Source of the DNA: Lineus longissimus
Lineage: Eukaryota; Nemertea; Pilidiophora; Heteronemertea; Lineidae
DNA length: 64,000 nucleotides
Direction of reading: 5' to 3'
Assembly: GCF_910592395.1 (NCBI RefSeq)
Contig: NC_088316.1
Location: forward strand, 5,828,001-5,892,000
The position numbers and the translations under genes were made by a program. Shown in pieces: positions 1-11,010 of this stretch. The notes under the pieces were generated by a model. It saw only the letters and a program-made list of their open reading frames with translations, made no database searches and had not been told where the DNA came from. Each line of letters begins with the position of its first letter. Within the stretch, counting starts at the first letter, position 1.

Positions 1-60
1 AATCTGAACTTAAGGACGGTTGTCAATCGCACAGTGACCAATTAAAAATGGAGTCGAGTA
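1..60 (-). pseudogene. ORF400-family fragment (copy D)
   Basis: These 60 bases match 16906-16960 and 56818-56878, which lie inside the longer ORF400 copies. The minus strand encodes the piece around the HCAIDN motif. The match stops abruptly where the palindromic repeat starts at about 61, so this is a remnant cut by the window edge on one side and by repeat DNA on the other. The function of the family is unknown. Confidence 0.6.
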
Positions 61-432
61 TGGGCCGTGAAAACCGCAAAAAGCGGTCGTACCTCGAATA
101 GACGTTGGGTGGCGCTTTACATGTTTTTCGGTGCGCGGTCGTGCCTCAAATAGACGTCTTCACATGTTTTTGTAAGCGGTCGTCGCTCGCGCAAACTTGT
201 CTTGCATGTTTTTGTGAAAGAGGACGTCGAAGAACGCGATCGTACATCAAAACAGACGTTGGGTGGCGCTCGCAATTGAAGTCTTCATTCAATGTGAACG
301 AGCCGTCTCGAGCGCTACCCAACGTCTGTTTTGATATACGACCGCGTTCTTCGACGATCTCTTTAACAAAAAACATGTGAAGCAAGTTTGCGCGAGCGCC
401 ACCCAACGTCTATATGTGATACGACCGCTTAG
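61..432. repeat. Complex palindrome of GACGTTGGGTGGCGC units
   Basis: The arms at about 188-271 and 309-396 are close reverse complements around a 37-bp loop. An outer pair, 81-115 with 398-432, extends the fold, and the left arm carries an extra unit at 116-187. The unit contains a CGGTCGT core followed by GACGTTGGGTGGCGC and recurs in both orientations. Open frames across it are by-products of the symmetry. It looks like a small fold-back or MITE-type element. Confidence 0.75.
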
Positions 433-1881
433 ATAAAAAATAAAAATAAAAATTTCTATGTGCATTTCTATGTGTAGTTTTTTCTACATCAACAGAATAC
501 TGGGTGGTCCAAAAAAACGGAACAGCCTATTTTCAGTACCCTCCGACCAGAAAACTAGCTTGGATAGGCAGGGAATCCTTATAAAAAATAATACAAAGAT
601 CATCCGATTTGGTTCAGTAGTTTAATCAAGTTAGATTCGGGGTTCCCTCACCAATAACCTATTTCTACAAGGTACAATAGTTTCACAAGAGTGGCTATTG
701 ACATCTAGCAAAACATTCTTGATGAGTCTTATTGCAGTTTTATTGGTGAGAAAGACTTGGAAGCACATTACACATAGCACATTACACATATGGAAATGCA
801 CGGGGGGGGCACCCCAAATGAATTTTAAACCTAGAGATTTCCTGGTCCCTTTTTTTCCAGTGCCTTTTTTACCTAGTATAGCGATTTCCTGGTGCTTTTT
901 TTCCAGTGCCTTTTTTACCTAGTGTCTTTTTTACCCAGTGCCTTTTTCCTAGTGCCTTTTTTACCTAGCGCCTTTTTTTCCAGTGCCTTTTTTACATAGT
1001 GCCTTTTTCCGTACCTTTTTTTCCAGTGCCTTTTTTCCAGTGCCTTTATCACCGTCTACCGCTAGATCCGAGTCGTTGTGTTAGGTTCATTCCGTGACCA
1101 CCGTCCTTTCGTCTTGAGAAATTCCATATACTCATTGTCATAATCCCTGACATACACAGTACGTTCAGGGTTCAGAAGTTAGGCCTTTGTTTTGTGCAAA
1201 CTTATAACAGGTGCACGGTTATCAGATTGTAAGACAGCAATGAAGTTACTAAAGTGAGCTAAAGATAGCTGGGTTTCATCGATGGGGTGGACCTATTCTG
1301 AGATACGGGTGTAGCAGTAGTTGAATTTTAGGGAGATGATTTGACGGTAATAAAGGCACTGGAAAAAAAGGCACTGGAAAAAAAGGCACTAGGAAAAAAG
1401 GCACTGGGTAAAAAAGGCACTAGGTAAAAATGCACTGGAAAAAAAGGCACCAGGAAATCACTATACTAGGTAAAAAAGGCACTGGAAAAAAGGCACTAGG
1501 AAATCTCTAGGTGAAAAATATGTGTAATGTGCTATGTGTAAATGTGCTTCCAAGTCTTTCTCACCAATAAAACTGCAATGAGACTCGTCAAGAGTGTTTG
1601 CTATATGTCAAAAGCCACTCTTGTGATAAACTATTGTATCTTGTAGAAATAGGTTATTGGAGAGGGAACCCTGAATCTAATTTGATTAAACTACTGGACC
1701 AAATCGGATGATCTTTGTATTATTTTTTATAAGGATTCCCTGCCTATCCAAGCTACTTTTTCTGGTCGGAGGGTACTGAAAATAGGCTGTTCCGTTTTTT
1801 TGGACCACCCAGTATTCTGTTGATGTAGAAAAAAACTACACATAGAAATGCACATAGACATTTTTATTTTTATTTTTTATC
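433..1881. mobile_element. Fold-back element with ~400-600 bp inverted arms
   Basis: The left arm (about 433-1050) and right arm (about 1345-1881) are reverse complements. Outer parts such as CTACATCAACAGAATACTGG near 483 reappear inverted near 1810-1830. The inner part of each arm is a short tandem array: TGCCTTTTTTNCCNAG units on the left at 835-1050, and the reverse complement AAAGGCACTGG at 1350-1505. A central segment of about 290 bp separates the arms. Long inverted arms built of short tandem repeats are typical of Foldback-type DNA transposons. No transposase is visible, so it is probably non-autonomous. Confidence 0.8.
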
Positions 1882-1884
1882 TAT

Positions 1885-2135
1885 GTAGTAGAGATTTCTC
1901 AGAGATTTCCCATACATTTTTTCTGGTGCCATTTTTCCATTGCCCTTTTTTCCAGTGCCTTTTTTACCCAGTGCCTTTTTTTCCAGGTGCCTTTTTTTCC
2001 AGTGCCTTTTTTACCTAGTGCCTTTTTTCCTTGTGCCTTTTTTTCCTAGTGCCTTTTTTATCTAGTGCCTTTTTTTCCAGTGCCTTTTTACCTAGTGCCT
2101 TTTTTTCCGTACCTTTTTTTCCAGTGCCTTTATTA
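1885..2135. repeat. Extra TGCCTTTTTT tandem array beside the fold-back element
   Basis: The pyrimidine-rich array seen in the left arm (CAGTGCCTTTTTTACCTAG variants) recurs here just outside the right arm, in left-arm orientation. The lysine-rich minus-strand frame across it is a repeat artefact. It may mark a second partial element or slippage after insertion. Confidence 0.7.
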
Positions 2136-3480
2136 CCTACATTCCTGTTGGTCATATGCTTAGATATTTGAGCAGGATTTGGTGTTATTAACTTTAAGTT
2201 GCGTGAGTTTTGGAACATATCAATTCAAATTTTGTCAAGTTAATTGGACTTTTGTTGGATTATGTAAACAATACCTCTGATCCCTCTGCTGTAGTTATGC
2301 TGCACTTGCTTACCTCGCTTAACCAACCTCGATGCCAGGATATTGGTATAAAGTCTGTGGAACGGGCTGGTGCAATTAGAATGTTGCCAGCACGACGTGG
2401 CATGTGAGGTATCTCAACCCTCAAAGCAAACCCACTAGAGAATGCCTGCATGGAGTGGCATGGGAGGTGGCTCAATCCTCAAATCTCTAGTCTAAGGGCC
2501 AATGTTAGCAAGGCTAATCATGGGAGGCAACCTACCCTTTGCAAATTGCTAGAACAACTTAGCATGAAGGTAGTCTAACCCTCTCCTGGCGATGCATCAG
2601 TGGCTATCCGATGGAAGCTCTTGTAATTATAGGCCTCACAAGCGAGATGTTGGGCTCACTGTTTTGCACTTTTGTTTGCGAGTGTGCTTCAGAAATGATC
2701 AATTATGTTATTAGGATAAGATTGGTGACAGATCAGTGATTACATTGTACTTGACGAACCGGTTAATATCGTCGATTGTTGTGACATTGTCTTTGTTTCT
2801 TTAAATGTGCCGCCTTACCGCTCGACCCGGTTCCACGCTACAATATTTTGAGAACATCTCAACATATCTGTAGACCTCACATCACAGCTTTATATGATGT
2901 ACACCATAATATATTTGGATAACAGTTCAAAGATATGATGCATCCTTATTAATACACACTTGCCATACACATTTCAGCGAAAGTCGTTTGAGTTGAGCAA
3001 ATGCAAATCTTTTTAACAAACATCTCCTAGTCATGCTTGTGTTAAAACCGTGAATAGGATCAGGTAGATTTTCAATATACTGATATGCTATAATTTTTTT
3101 CTTAAATGTGAAAATAATAGGTTTTTGATTGACTGCATATCAAAAGTAAATCGTGTAGCAGCCTCCAGCGTTTACGTTGTCAGTTAGACGATATTATTAT
3201 CAAAAATGCATCAAACAATTTATACAACACAGCAAACCCCGTGCAATTTTCACCATCCATTCCAAAGATATGGCATTCATGTGTTTGACAACTTGATTAC
3301 ATAATCAGGCTAGCAACTGGCTTGTTAGAGCCAGGCGTTGGGCTCACCACAAGCTGTGAAATAGATCCGACCTTTGTCCTACTTGGGAGGACAAATATCC
3401 ATCAATCGTATAGAAATTGATATACATGTATACGTCTGAACCACAAATTTGCTTGTCTAGGTTACATATATAATGTTAAT
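2136..3480. other. No gene recognised
   Basis: AT-rich DNA without a convincing ORF or exon. At 2390-2560 there are two to three loose repeats of a GGCATGNGAGGTNNCTCAA motif. Nothing else is supported. Confidence 0.5.
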
Positions 3481-3533
3481 CAATCTGTTACACTCACACA
3501 TAACACAGTGTGTAAGCTGAGTTGTGAACTCAC

Positions 3534-4208
3534 CCATTGTATTACATAAAGACGATTTCGGACATGTGCGTTGGCTTAATTGTAGTTTGTCATATAATTG
3601 AAATTGGTCGCACGCTGAGTGATTGACGACAACTGGTTGTTGATATGAACTACATTGACTCACCAATAAACAGAATATGCAATGAGGTTTTCTTGCAATT
3701 ACTTGCACCTTGCTGCAATAAATTTCATCGCCTCGTCTTTAAATTAATCAGTGCCGAAACATGGAACCTGATGTCTCCTTAATATGACTTTGAAAAGGAT
3801 CCGGGTTATTGGTGCAACAGTGGATATTCTCAGGATAGTCACTCGCTTGGTTGTGAGACTTCCTTTGGGTGCAACAGCAAATGATTTACCAACACATACA
3901 TGTACTTTCTTCAGCCACATCCAGACGTTTATCTCCCCGGCTCTGAATGAATACAGCTCACATGTTTCCCCAAGTGGTTGAAAGTTGAAGCTCGGTGATC
4001 GCTCCTCCAGAGATGCTCTAACTGAACATTGTAACAATGAACGAGCATATGACTTGTTGCAAGATGAATAGGCAGAATTTGGTCTTGATTTTAGGAATTG
4101 TTCAGAAATTATTCCAGATTCACAGATGCCGCATAGATGAGACGCAACAATGTACCACACCAAGTGTTTCTTAATGGCAGACAAGATGCTGATTGCATAA
4201 AGAGCCAT
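3534..4208 (-). CDS. PAN/apple-like secreted protein, three-exon fragment, copy 1
   Basis: Three minus-strand exons are inferred. Exon i (4208-3906, 101 codons) starts at ATG with a hydrophobic N-terminus (residues ~10-30) and holds a PAN-like core, LLQC...SPSFNF...GETCELYS. Exon ii (3712-3664, 49 nt) has TTGCAG before it and GTGAGT after it. Exon iii (3632-3534, 99 nt) follows ACAACCAG and ends at GTGAGT. The phases join without a stop (0, then 1), and the structure is kept in the copies at 20.1-20.9 and 58.5-59.2 kb. PAN domains bind proteins or glycans in secreted proteins. The two middle cysteines of a standard PAN core are absent. Downstream exons are not found, so the gene may be incomplete. 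The family call is moderate; the splice model is inference. Confidence 0.5.
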
Positions 4209-4254
4209 ACTTTACGTGTGCACTTTTAGCCTTTTAGTTAGGTTGTAAGACCGG

Positions 4255-4520
4255 ACCAAGGACATCATTTACCATTACACCGGATCGTTCATACTTAAAT
4301 TTGAACTGGTGTAAAGGTTTGAAGCGTCCTGGGATGGGATATCCCAGGGAATAAAGGATTCTGCTATGCGCTTTTAGACTCTGAGGAACTGACAGTCATG
4401 GAAAATACAGAAAAAGATATGATGATTGGTCAGAATTTGATAGGGCCGAACGTGTTTCCGAGGGGACCTTTTTTACTTCTCAAGTATCTAGATGGTTTTA
4501 CACCATTTTCTACACTTGGG
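4255..4520. repeat. Dispersed repeat with GGGATATCCC palindrome
   Basis: A block containing CCTGGGATGGGATATCCCAG, then AAAGGATT, a GTC-CATGG step and AGGGGACCTTTTTTACTTCT. It matches 20945-21200 and 59240-59500 as part of the duplicated PAN-gene region. Two related, more diverged units sit at 30105-30475, which shows that it is an independent dispersed repeat and not only a segment of the duplication. Confidence 0.65.
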
Positions 4521-5485
4521 TTCACTCGAATTGATACTGGGCCGGTATCATAACTCTTTTATTCCAGCTCATATGTCAAAACGTCGTGTCATATGAGGGG
4601 TTTTATTCATTTCCAGTTAATTATATAGAGCAGAAGTGAGAACTTTGTTGCAATGACGTTTAGCTGGGCGAATATCATGATATGATAGTGGGATATGGTA
4701 TGCTCTTTCAAAGAAATCTATTCTGAGGTTTTGACGATCGTTTGTGCATCCATACGGTGTCTTCAACTCCTACGAACCAGTAATGTGCGACAATTGAACG
4801 TCTGGCTTCTGTCCTAAATAATCTCCAGCCAACCGAGGCGGGGTACCAGATCTCCAAAATATAGTTGCTCGATATATTACTCAAAGCAAGAACTCGTTGA
4901 TGGGTGCAAAAACAATGTCAGCTTCAATGTAAATTATCCTAAACATCTCAGGCAGCACTGATGGGTGACGAAAGAACTCGTGAAGGCAAAGTCTTCCATT
5001 CCGCCATAACTCGGTAGAGCTAGTTAGTATAACGAAACAACGCGAATTAAACGAGATGGTAACTTGACGGAGTGATTGATCTGATAATCGATATCATCTG
5101 CAACAAAATGAAAAACAGTACAAAGCCAACATTTCAGCTTGCTGCTAACACTTTTCAACAGGCATGAGGCAAATTTGTAAAGCTATATACATGTACTCCA
5201 TAATTTATTCACTGACATAGATCCTAAGCTGCCCCAGCATGCTAGCTTTCAAACACAGATCTATAGATCCATGACGCTAAAAATTACTAGTATCCGAGCG
5301 CAATTTTTGTATGGTAGCATTTTGATCGCAATTTATAATGATACATTTCATATTGTGGTATCGTCTTAAACAGTGTTAAAGGAGGAAAGAGCAGGAGCCT
5401 TGGGTTCAATTCTGGTAGATTCCAGGGGACTGATATGCACATAGAGATAAGGAACAGAGCTTGGTTCTGGCGCAATCAGTGTTTA
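4521..5485. other. Upstream flank of PAN-like copy 1
   Basis: This stretch aligns by eye with 21230-22010 and 59510-60350, for example at TCTCCAAAATATAGTTGCTC (4851, 21551, 59813). It is the shared 5' flank of the three PAN-like copies. No ORF in it is conserved among the three, so it is probably intronic or intergenic. Confidence 0.55.
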
Positions 5486-6015
5486 TCTACTGTGAGATAG
5501 TTGAGACACTTATTGGTGTCACCACGTAACCTTATCTTAATTTTTTTTTCTTCCCATAGAGTCTCTTTAACTAAAAACAAAGTTTAGATTTCATCGATAT
5601 CATTTGAACTAATTAGAGGCCACGACGGTATTTCATTAGCAATGTCACTACTCCCCTGTCAAAATCGTATTACACTATTCAACCCTGTCAATCAGAATTG
5701 GTGATGTCAAATAATTCGATCAGTGATTGCATTAAGGTTGCTTCATGGCCGACCCATTCAGTGCTGAAAGTAAAGCAACCACAATGAAGATAATGGAAAG
5801 CATTTGAGCTGCATTTTTAAAGAAATACGAAAAGAAACTACCACAATCGCTAGAACTAAAAACGGCTCTACCGCATTTCCGAGGTCGTATTCCTCGTACA
5901 AGCGTCAAGCATTTCGACATACTGTGAGATGTGAGAGACCCCTATTGGCGACTTTGTGTAACATTATCTTGCCTTCCTACATCTAGCTGCTACCTATATT
6001 GTCCCTTTAAAGTGT
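5486..6015 (+). repeat. Short dispersed repeat (ATTCCTCGTACAAGCG family), two units
   Basis: Units at 5486-5550 and 5886-6012 follow the pattern ATTCCTCGTACAAGCG, then ACTGTGAGANGTGAGAGACC, then CTTTATCTTGCC, ending CCTTTAA. The family recurs at 12330-12405 (inverted), 13016-13100, 13478-13592, 22018-22075, 27095-27185, 38754-38830 (inverted), 39436-39535 and 39908-40030. Its small size and wide dispersal suggest a SINE or MITE-like repeat. Confidence 0.65.
5732..5803 (-). other. Signal-peptide-like 23-codon ORF upstream of PAN-like copy 1
   Basis: An ATG opens MLSIIFIVVALLSALNG, a typical secretory signal, followed by a stop. The duplicate at 22354-22244 keeps the frame longer (36 codons) and reads MLSIISILVALLSALHG. 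Position and strand would suit a leader exon for the PAN-like gene, but I see no strong shared donor after the hydrophobic stretch. Tentative. Confidence 0.25.
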
Positions 6016-6904
6016 CGTTCAATTTTTTTATGTTTGTCATGTGTATTTTTCTCTAATTTTGTATAGCGCCACTGACAATTGATTTTTAAGTGGCGCTTTA
6101 TTAAAATAAATTATTAACATTATTATTATCATTATCGATAAGAAATCGACACAGCACAACTGGTCTTGAATCACGATTACACACAAGCAAAAAATACACA
6201 TTTCAAATGATGAAATGATATCTTATATATGTGATGAATTACTTTTTTACGGGACCTGGGCCATTGGGAACTTGTGATTTCGTCTTAAAGCACCATTTGT
6301 ATTATTAAGGGCAATATTACCCAGCTGTCGGCTGCCCAGTCTGCACCTCTTACATGTAGTTTCCATCAACAAATTGCCCAAAAAAGGAAATATTCAAAAT
6401 CTTCATGAATGATCGCACTTTTCCGACGATAATGGAAAGCACGTTGCGTTGTATAGCGGGGTGACGTAAACTCGGATCTTAATTCAGCCCTTAGTTAACA
6501 CTACGAACACCAACTCCCCTTTTTCTCTCGGAAAACTCTCGAAATCTGCATCGGTCACGAAATCTCTCGTAAATCACCCGTAAAGTGCTGGGAATTGAGA
6601 ACAAGGTGTGTTTAATATGAAGAAAATGGTGAAGTTTCAGTCCAATTAGCTTAATACTTATGTGGTTTTGAGGCTCCATTCAACCCGCCGTGGTTAGAAA
6701 GCTGACTCGCGGATTAAAAGCCGTCAAAACTAACTCAGATCCCCAACCCTGAAATGGTCATGCATAATGTGCAGCGAAAATTTCATGGCTTGACAGGCTA
6801 GGATAGGTCTAGTGGGCTGTGAATGCGTTCCTCCCAGATTACGTCTCGGAAAAAGTTATGAGCATGTAGAAAGTACCAATTTAAAGGGGAAAACGGTTTA
6901 CAAC
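6016..6904. other. No gene recognised
   Basis: AT-rich sequence. The short ORFs have no recognisable motifs and no splice support. Confidence 0.5.
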
Positions 6905-7543
6905 TTTATTACAGGTACGTGACCAACAGGAAGCTTCCTCAGTGACCATGACCACGGATGTCATGCGTTGCAGGCACACGTGACTCAAAGTTGCGGTCCC
7001 AAATTCTGGGGAGGTTGTGACAGCAACCTTAACTTCTCACTCGAATGTCGGTTGACTTGAGAATCAGGCCTCCCCAGCCAACAAGCTGGGGAAGATGATT
7101 GATTTTACCTAACTAAAAATATTTCTCCTTCTTCTTGTTCTTCTCACCTCTGTAGCCCAAACAGATAAGAGTTTTTCAATGAAATTTGACACACATGTCA
7201 TTTGGGGGATATAAGCGAATATGGATTGCCCTTTTATCATTGATTTTATGGCGAATTTTGGCCAAATTCGGACAAAAAATTGTTTCTGGACAACTCCTCC
7301 GTAACCGCTTGGTGCAGGAGCGCTGAAACTTTCAGGGATGATAGTTGTGCATCTGGGATCTGTGCATCTGGGAATGCATGCAACCGACGGCCTCTACTTG
7401 CCATTAGAACCACTAGCGGTCAGGTTACATCAGTGACATCACCAAATTACAACTTAATGACATCTTATTAGTCGAGATAATCAACAGCTACCCAAACATA
7501 AGCCAATCCGAGATGACCAATCCAGACAATGATTAGTAGTTTA
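6905..7543 (+). repeat. Duplicated segment shared with 9390-10060 and 52628-53880
   Basis: Landmarks are GGAAGCTTCCTCAGTGACC near 6929, CCAGCCAACAAGCTGGGGAA near 7075, TCAATGAAATTTGACACACA near 7176 and GGTCAGGTTACATCAGTGAC near 7419. The first and last are matched in 52628-52700 and 53740-53780; the middle pair are also matched in 9440-9580. This marks the left end of the larger 6.9-23.6 / 52.6-60.8 kb duplication. No coding frame is conserved across copies. Confidence 0.7.
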
Positions 7544-9265
7544 TTTAAATGACGTGGCAAAGTACGTATACTTACCTTGGGAACATGAAATCCACAGGGG
7601 CTGGGTGCACTGATGAAAGCTTCATGGAGCTGAAGCCCATTAATAATCTGAAGTGAGTGCGGGGCCCTAGGCCCAAATGGTTGCGAATCGACCACTTACG
7701 AAGATGGGAGAGTGTGAGACTTCCTCATCACAGGCACTATAGATGTGCAGTGCCAAAGCCAGAGCACCCTGGGGTGTTCCCAGACAGTGGACACCAAGGA
7801 AATAATAACGATGTTACGTGGCAATTTGGTGTCCACTGCGCCTGCCTCTCCGGTTTCACGTGTCTTCTTTAGGCACACAGGTTAAACTTTTAACAATCTA
7901 GACCCACTTTTTGCCAACTGTTTGGCTCAGACCGCCCTTCAGCAGGCCATACTGCCTGGATGGACTGACCAAGATCTACTGTAGGTCAATCAAGGGGAAA
8001 TTGACTCCTTGCGGTCCTGCTATCAGGATACCTCTGTATATCCAACCGTATTTCTTTGTCGCCACACGCATCTGATGAGTCTCTCTTGACGAAACCGCAT
8101 TTCCTGCACCTTCATGACCTATCAGGCACACATGGTTGCTTCATACCATCAGTGCACGGTGCCCAGTAGCCAAAATCCTTCATTTTGGTCCTCTCTTGTT
8201 GCCATGAGCAACATAGCATGCAGACGCAGACTACGATGTCACTGATGATGTCACAAGGATACCATGACGTCATCATGATGTCATGACGTCGGGTCGACAA
8301 TCACAGCTGTCAGACAGTCCCTGAATGATCTCTTCATTCAGTTGCGGTCATGCAGGCGCAGTGGACACCAAATTGCTACGTCAACATCATTTGTTATTAT
8401 TTCCTTGGTGTCCACTGTCTGGGAACACCCCAGGGTGCTCTGGCTTTGGCACCGCACATCTGTAGTACATGTGATGAGGAAGTCTCACACTCTCCCATCT
8501 TCGTAAGTGGTCGATTTTTGTCGCAACCATTTGGGCCTAGGGCCCCGCACTCACTTCAGAGTGCATTATTAATGGGTTTCAGCTCCATGAAGCTTTCATC
8601 AGTGCACCCAGCCCCTGTGGATTTCATGTTTCCAAGGTAAGTATACGTACATTGCCACGTCATTTAAATACTATTTCCCTCCGTATACTTATTTCCTTTA
8701 CTGTCCAGCTGTTTCAACCTCTCCGGTTTCACGTATCTTCTTTAGGCACACAGGTTAAACTTTTAACCATCTAGACCCACTTTTTGCCAACTGCTTGGCT
8801 CAGACCGCCCTTCAGCAGGCCATACTGCCTGGATGGACTGACCAAGATCTACTCTAGGTCATCAAGGGGAGAAATTGACTCCTTGCGGTCCCGCTATCAG
8901 GATACCTCTGTATATCCAACCGTATTTCTTTGTCGCCACACGCATCTGATGAGTCTCTCTTGACGAAACCGCATTTCCTGCACCTTCATGACCTATCAGG
9001 CACACATGGTTGCTTCATACCATCAGTGCACGGTGCCCAGTAGCCAAAATCCTTCATTTTGGTCCTCTCTTGTTGCCATGAGCAACAGAGCATGCAGGCT
9101 CAGACTACGATGTCACTGATGACGTCACAACGATGCCATGACGTCATCATGATGTCATGACGTCGGGTCAACAATCACAGCTGTCAGACAGTCCCCGAAT
9201 GATCTCTTCATTCAGTTGCGGTTATGCAGGCGCTGTGGACACCAAATTGCCACATCAACATCAAA
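7544..9265. mobile_element. Compound fold-back insertion between 13-bp direct repeats
   Basis: The left arm (7544-7845) and right arm (8351-8670) are reverse complements of about 300 bp, sharing the block GCAGGCGCAGTGGACACCAA in opposite orientations. The 505-bp loop (7846-8350) is repeated directly after the right arm (8716-9250). The whole is bracketed by GATTAGTAGTTTA at 7531-7543 and 9266-9278, as expected for a target-site duplication. The paralogous region near 53860 lacks the insert. No transposase is seen. Arm frames with opposite-strand shadows are symmetry artefacts. Confidence 0.75.
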
Positions 9266-9389
9266 GATTAGTAGTTTAGGTCTCATTCAGTTTCGTGTAC
9301 AAGTAGGCCTACGTGTGCATTAGTAATTGGATTCTAGTGCATGTAAAAATCTATGTTAAGATATTTGCTAATATTCTCACTAAACCCCT

Positions 9390-10060
9390 GTTGTGGCAGC
9401 AACCTTAGCTTTTCACTCGAATGTCGCTTGACTTGAGAATTAGGCTTCCCCAGCCAACAAGCTGGGGAAGACGATTGATTTCACGAAACAAAAAAATATT
9501 TCTTCTTGTTCTTGTTCTTCTCACCTCTGCGGCCCAAACAATTAGGAGTTTTTCAATGAAATTCGACACACATATCAGTTGGGGGATATGAGCGGATATG
9601 GCAATGTCCTTTTTGATCATTGATTGCTTAATTTGCATCTATTGATTTATGGCTAATTTTGGCAAAATTCTGACAAAAATTCTTTCCGATCAACTCCTCA
9701 GTAACCGCTTGGCGATGGAGCGCTGAAACTTTCAGGGATGATAGTTGTGCACGTTTGTTTTATGTTTTTCCAGTTATTTAACTAATTTGCATAATAACGA
9801 GTTCCATTGTTTTTTACCTCGTAAGCTCGCAACTCACTTATCATTATTGCTATTGTCAAGACATTTTCAGGGAAGATGGATCAGATAGTTTGTATAACTT
9901 TAAATCCAGGAAAAGTTTGCTTCGTTCATGAGATAACCATCTTGACCCTCGATGCATTATCATTACCCAGCTTTCAGACAACGCGCGTCAAAATGGGCGG
10001 AGGACATCGAGCAAAACCGCTGGAAATTCAATATGGAGATAACGAGCACTCTTGTTGATT
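9390..10060 (+). repeat. Second local copy of the 7.0-kb repeat, longer version
   Basis: It shares the CAACAAGCTGGGGAAG and AATGAAATTCGACACACATA blocks with 7040-7200, then continues through TTCGTTCATGAGATAACCAT and TTTCAGACAACGCGCGTCAA, which are matched at 53280-53345. The continuing part is therefore paralogous to 53150-53415. The 60-codon frame at 9876-10058 is not preserved in the other copy. Confidence 0.65.
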
Positions 10061-10899
10061 TAGGTCAACTCCATACAGTCATGTACATGTACATGCTTTT
10101 TCATGGATTATTGACCAAAACCCGAGTTTAGTAACAGAAATTGAATCGAGAGCGGGAAGTCGGCCATTGTTAAATATGCGCATATAAATTCGAATATGAC
10201 GTCACTGCTCTCTGATTGGCCAACATGTTGTAACCTCTCCGGCTCGCCAAAGAGGGTAGTATTTTTGCCCTGTTTGGCAAGCCCGGCCAATGTTCTGGAG
10301 TTGGAATGTTGTTGTTGACTTTAAAATGTCCAGATAACTCAAGTCTTGCTGACACTCTTCAGATAACTCGGACCAAACTGAACAAAATGTGTTCCTTTAG
10401 CATGAGATTCGACTCGGTCTCTAACAGCTTTTTGACCATTCAGAGAACTAGAAATACCAGCCTTTATTTTTAAACTTGTGTTCATACAAAATGTCATACA
10501 ATATAATATGTCTTTCGGACTTATGGTACTACGGACTTATCGGACGTCGGACTTGTGGGATGACGGACTTGGAGGGGGGGGGGGGATTGTCTCATAACTC
10601 CGATATCGCACTTGTGTTCTTTTGTGTCAGAATGAAGTAGCGCCAAACACCTTTTTCCAGGGATAGCAGCGGTATCCTCTTTGCACCCAAGTTATTTTTG
10701 TTCTTGCGGTGGAGGGGGGGGGGGATCAGGTATTTCCAAGCCATACCTGACACTTTTGTGTACTCAAAAAGCATAGATATACATGCATACATAGTATATT
10801 GACATGCTACATGTATATTTACTTTTTATTACATCATTGTATACAGTACTACAAGCCTATGCAGTGCACAAGTGCCTACAAGATGAATCATCAATGTTC
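10061..10899. other. No gene recognised; two poly-G tracts
   Basis: Holds homopolymer G runs near 10574 and 10714 and alternating TACATGTACATG near 10081. There is no supported ORF or exon. Confidence 0.5.
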
Positions 10900-11010
10900 C
10901 ATTGATGCTGAAAGGGTGGACGTCGTCCTGGGTGCCGACAAATGGTACCCAGGTTCGAGATCGACTGGACAATAAGCACCCTGGGTGCCATTACACTAGA
11001 TAAACAGCAC
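10900..11010 (+). repeat. Left part of a dispersed repeat interrupted by a palindromic MITE
   Basis: The sequence GGACGTCGTCCTGGGTGCCG onward is the reverse complement of 15235-15350, and continues after the MITE as GGTCTCACTAGCCAGTG (11383-11400). It holds a GGTTCGAGATC string resembling a pol III B box, so a tRNA-derived origin is possible but unproven. Confidence 0.65.

Noticed and set aside
61-432. CRISPR-like array because of repeated GACGTTGGGTGGCGC units
   Set aside because: Units occur in both orientations with irregular spacing and no cas genes; the genome is eukaryotic.
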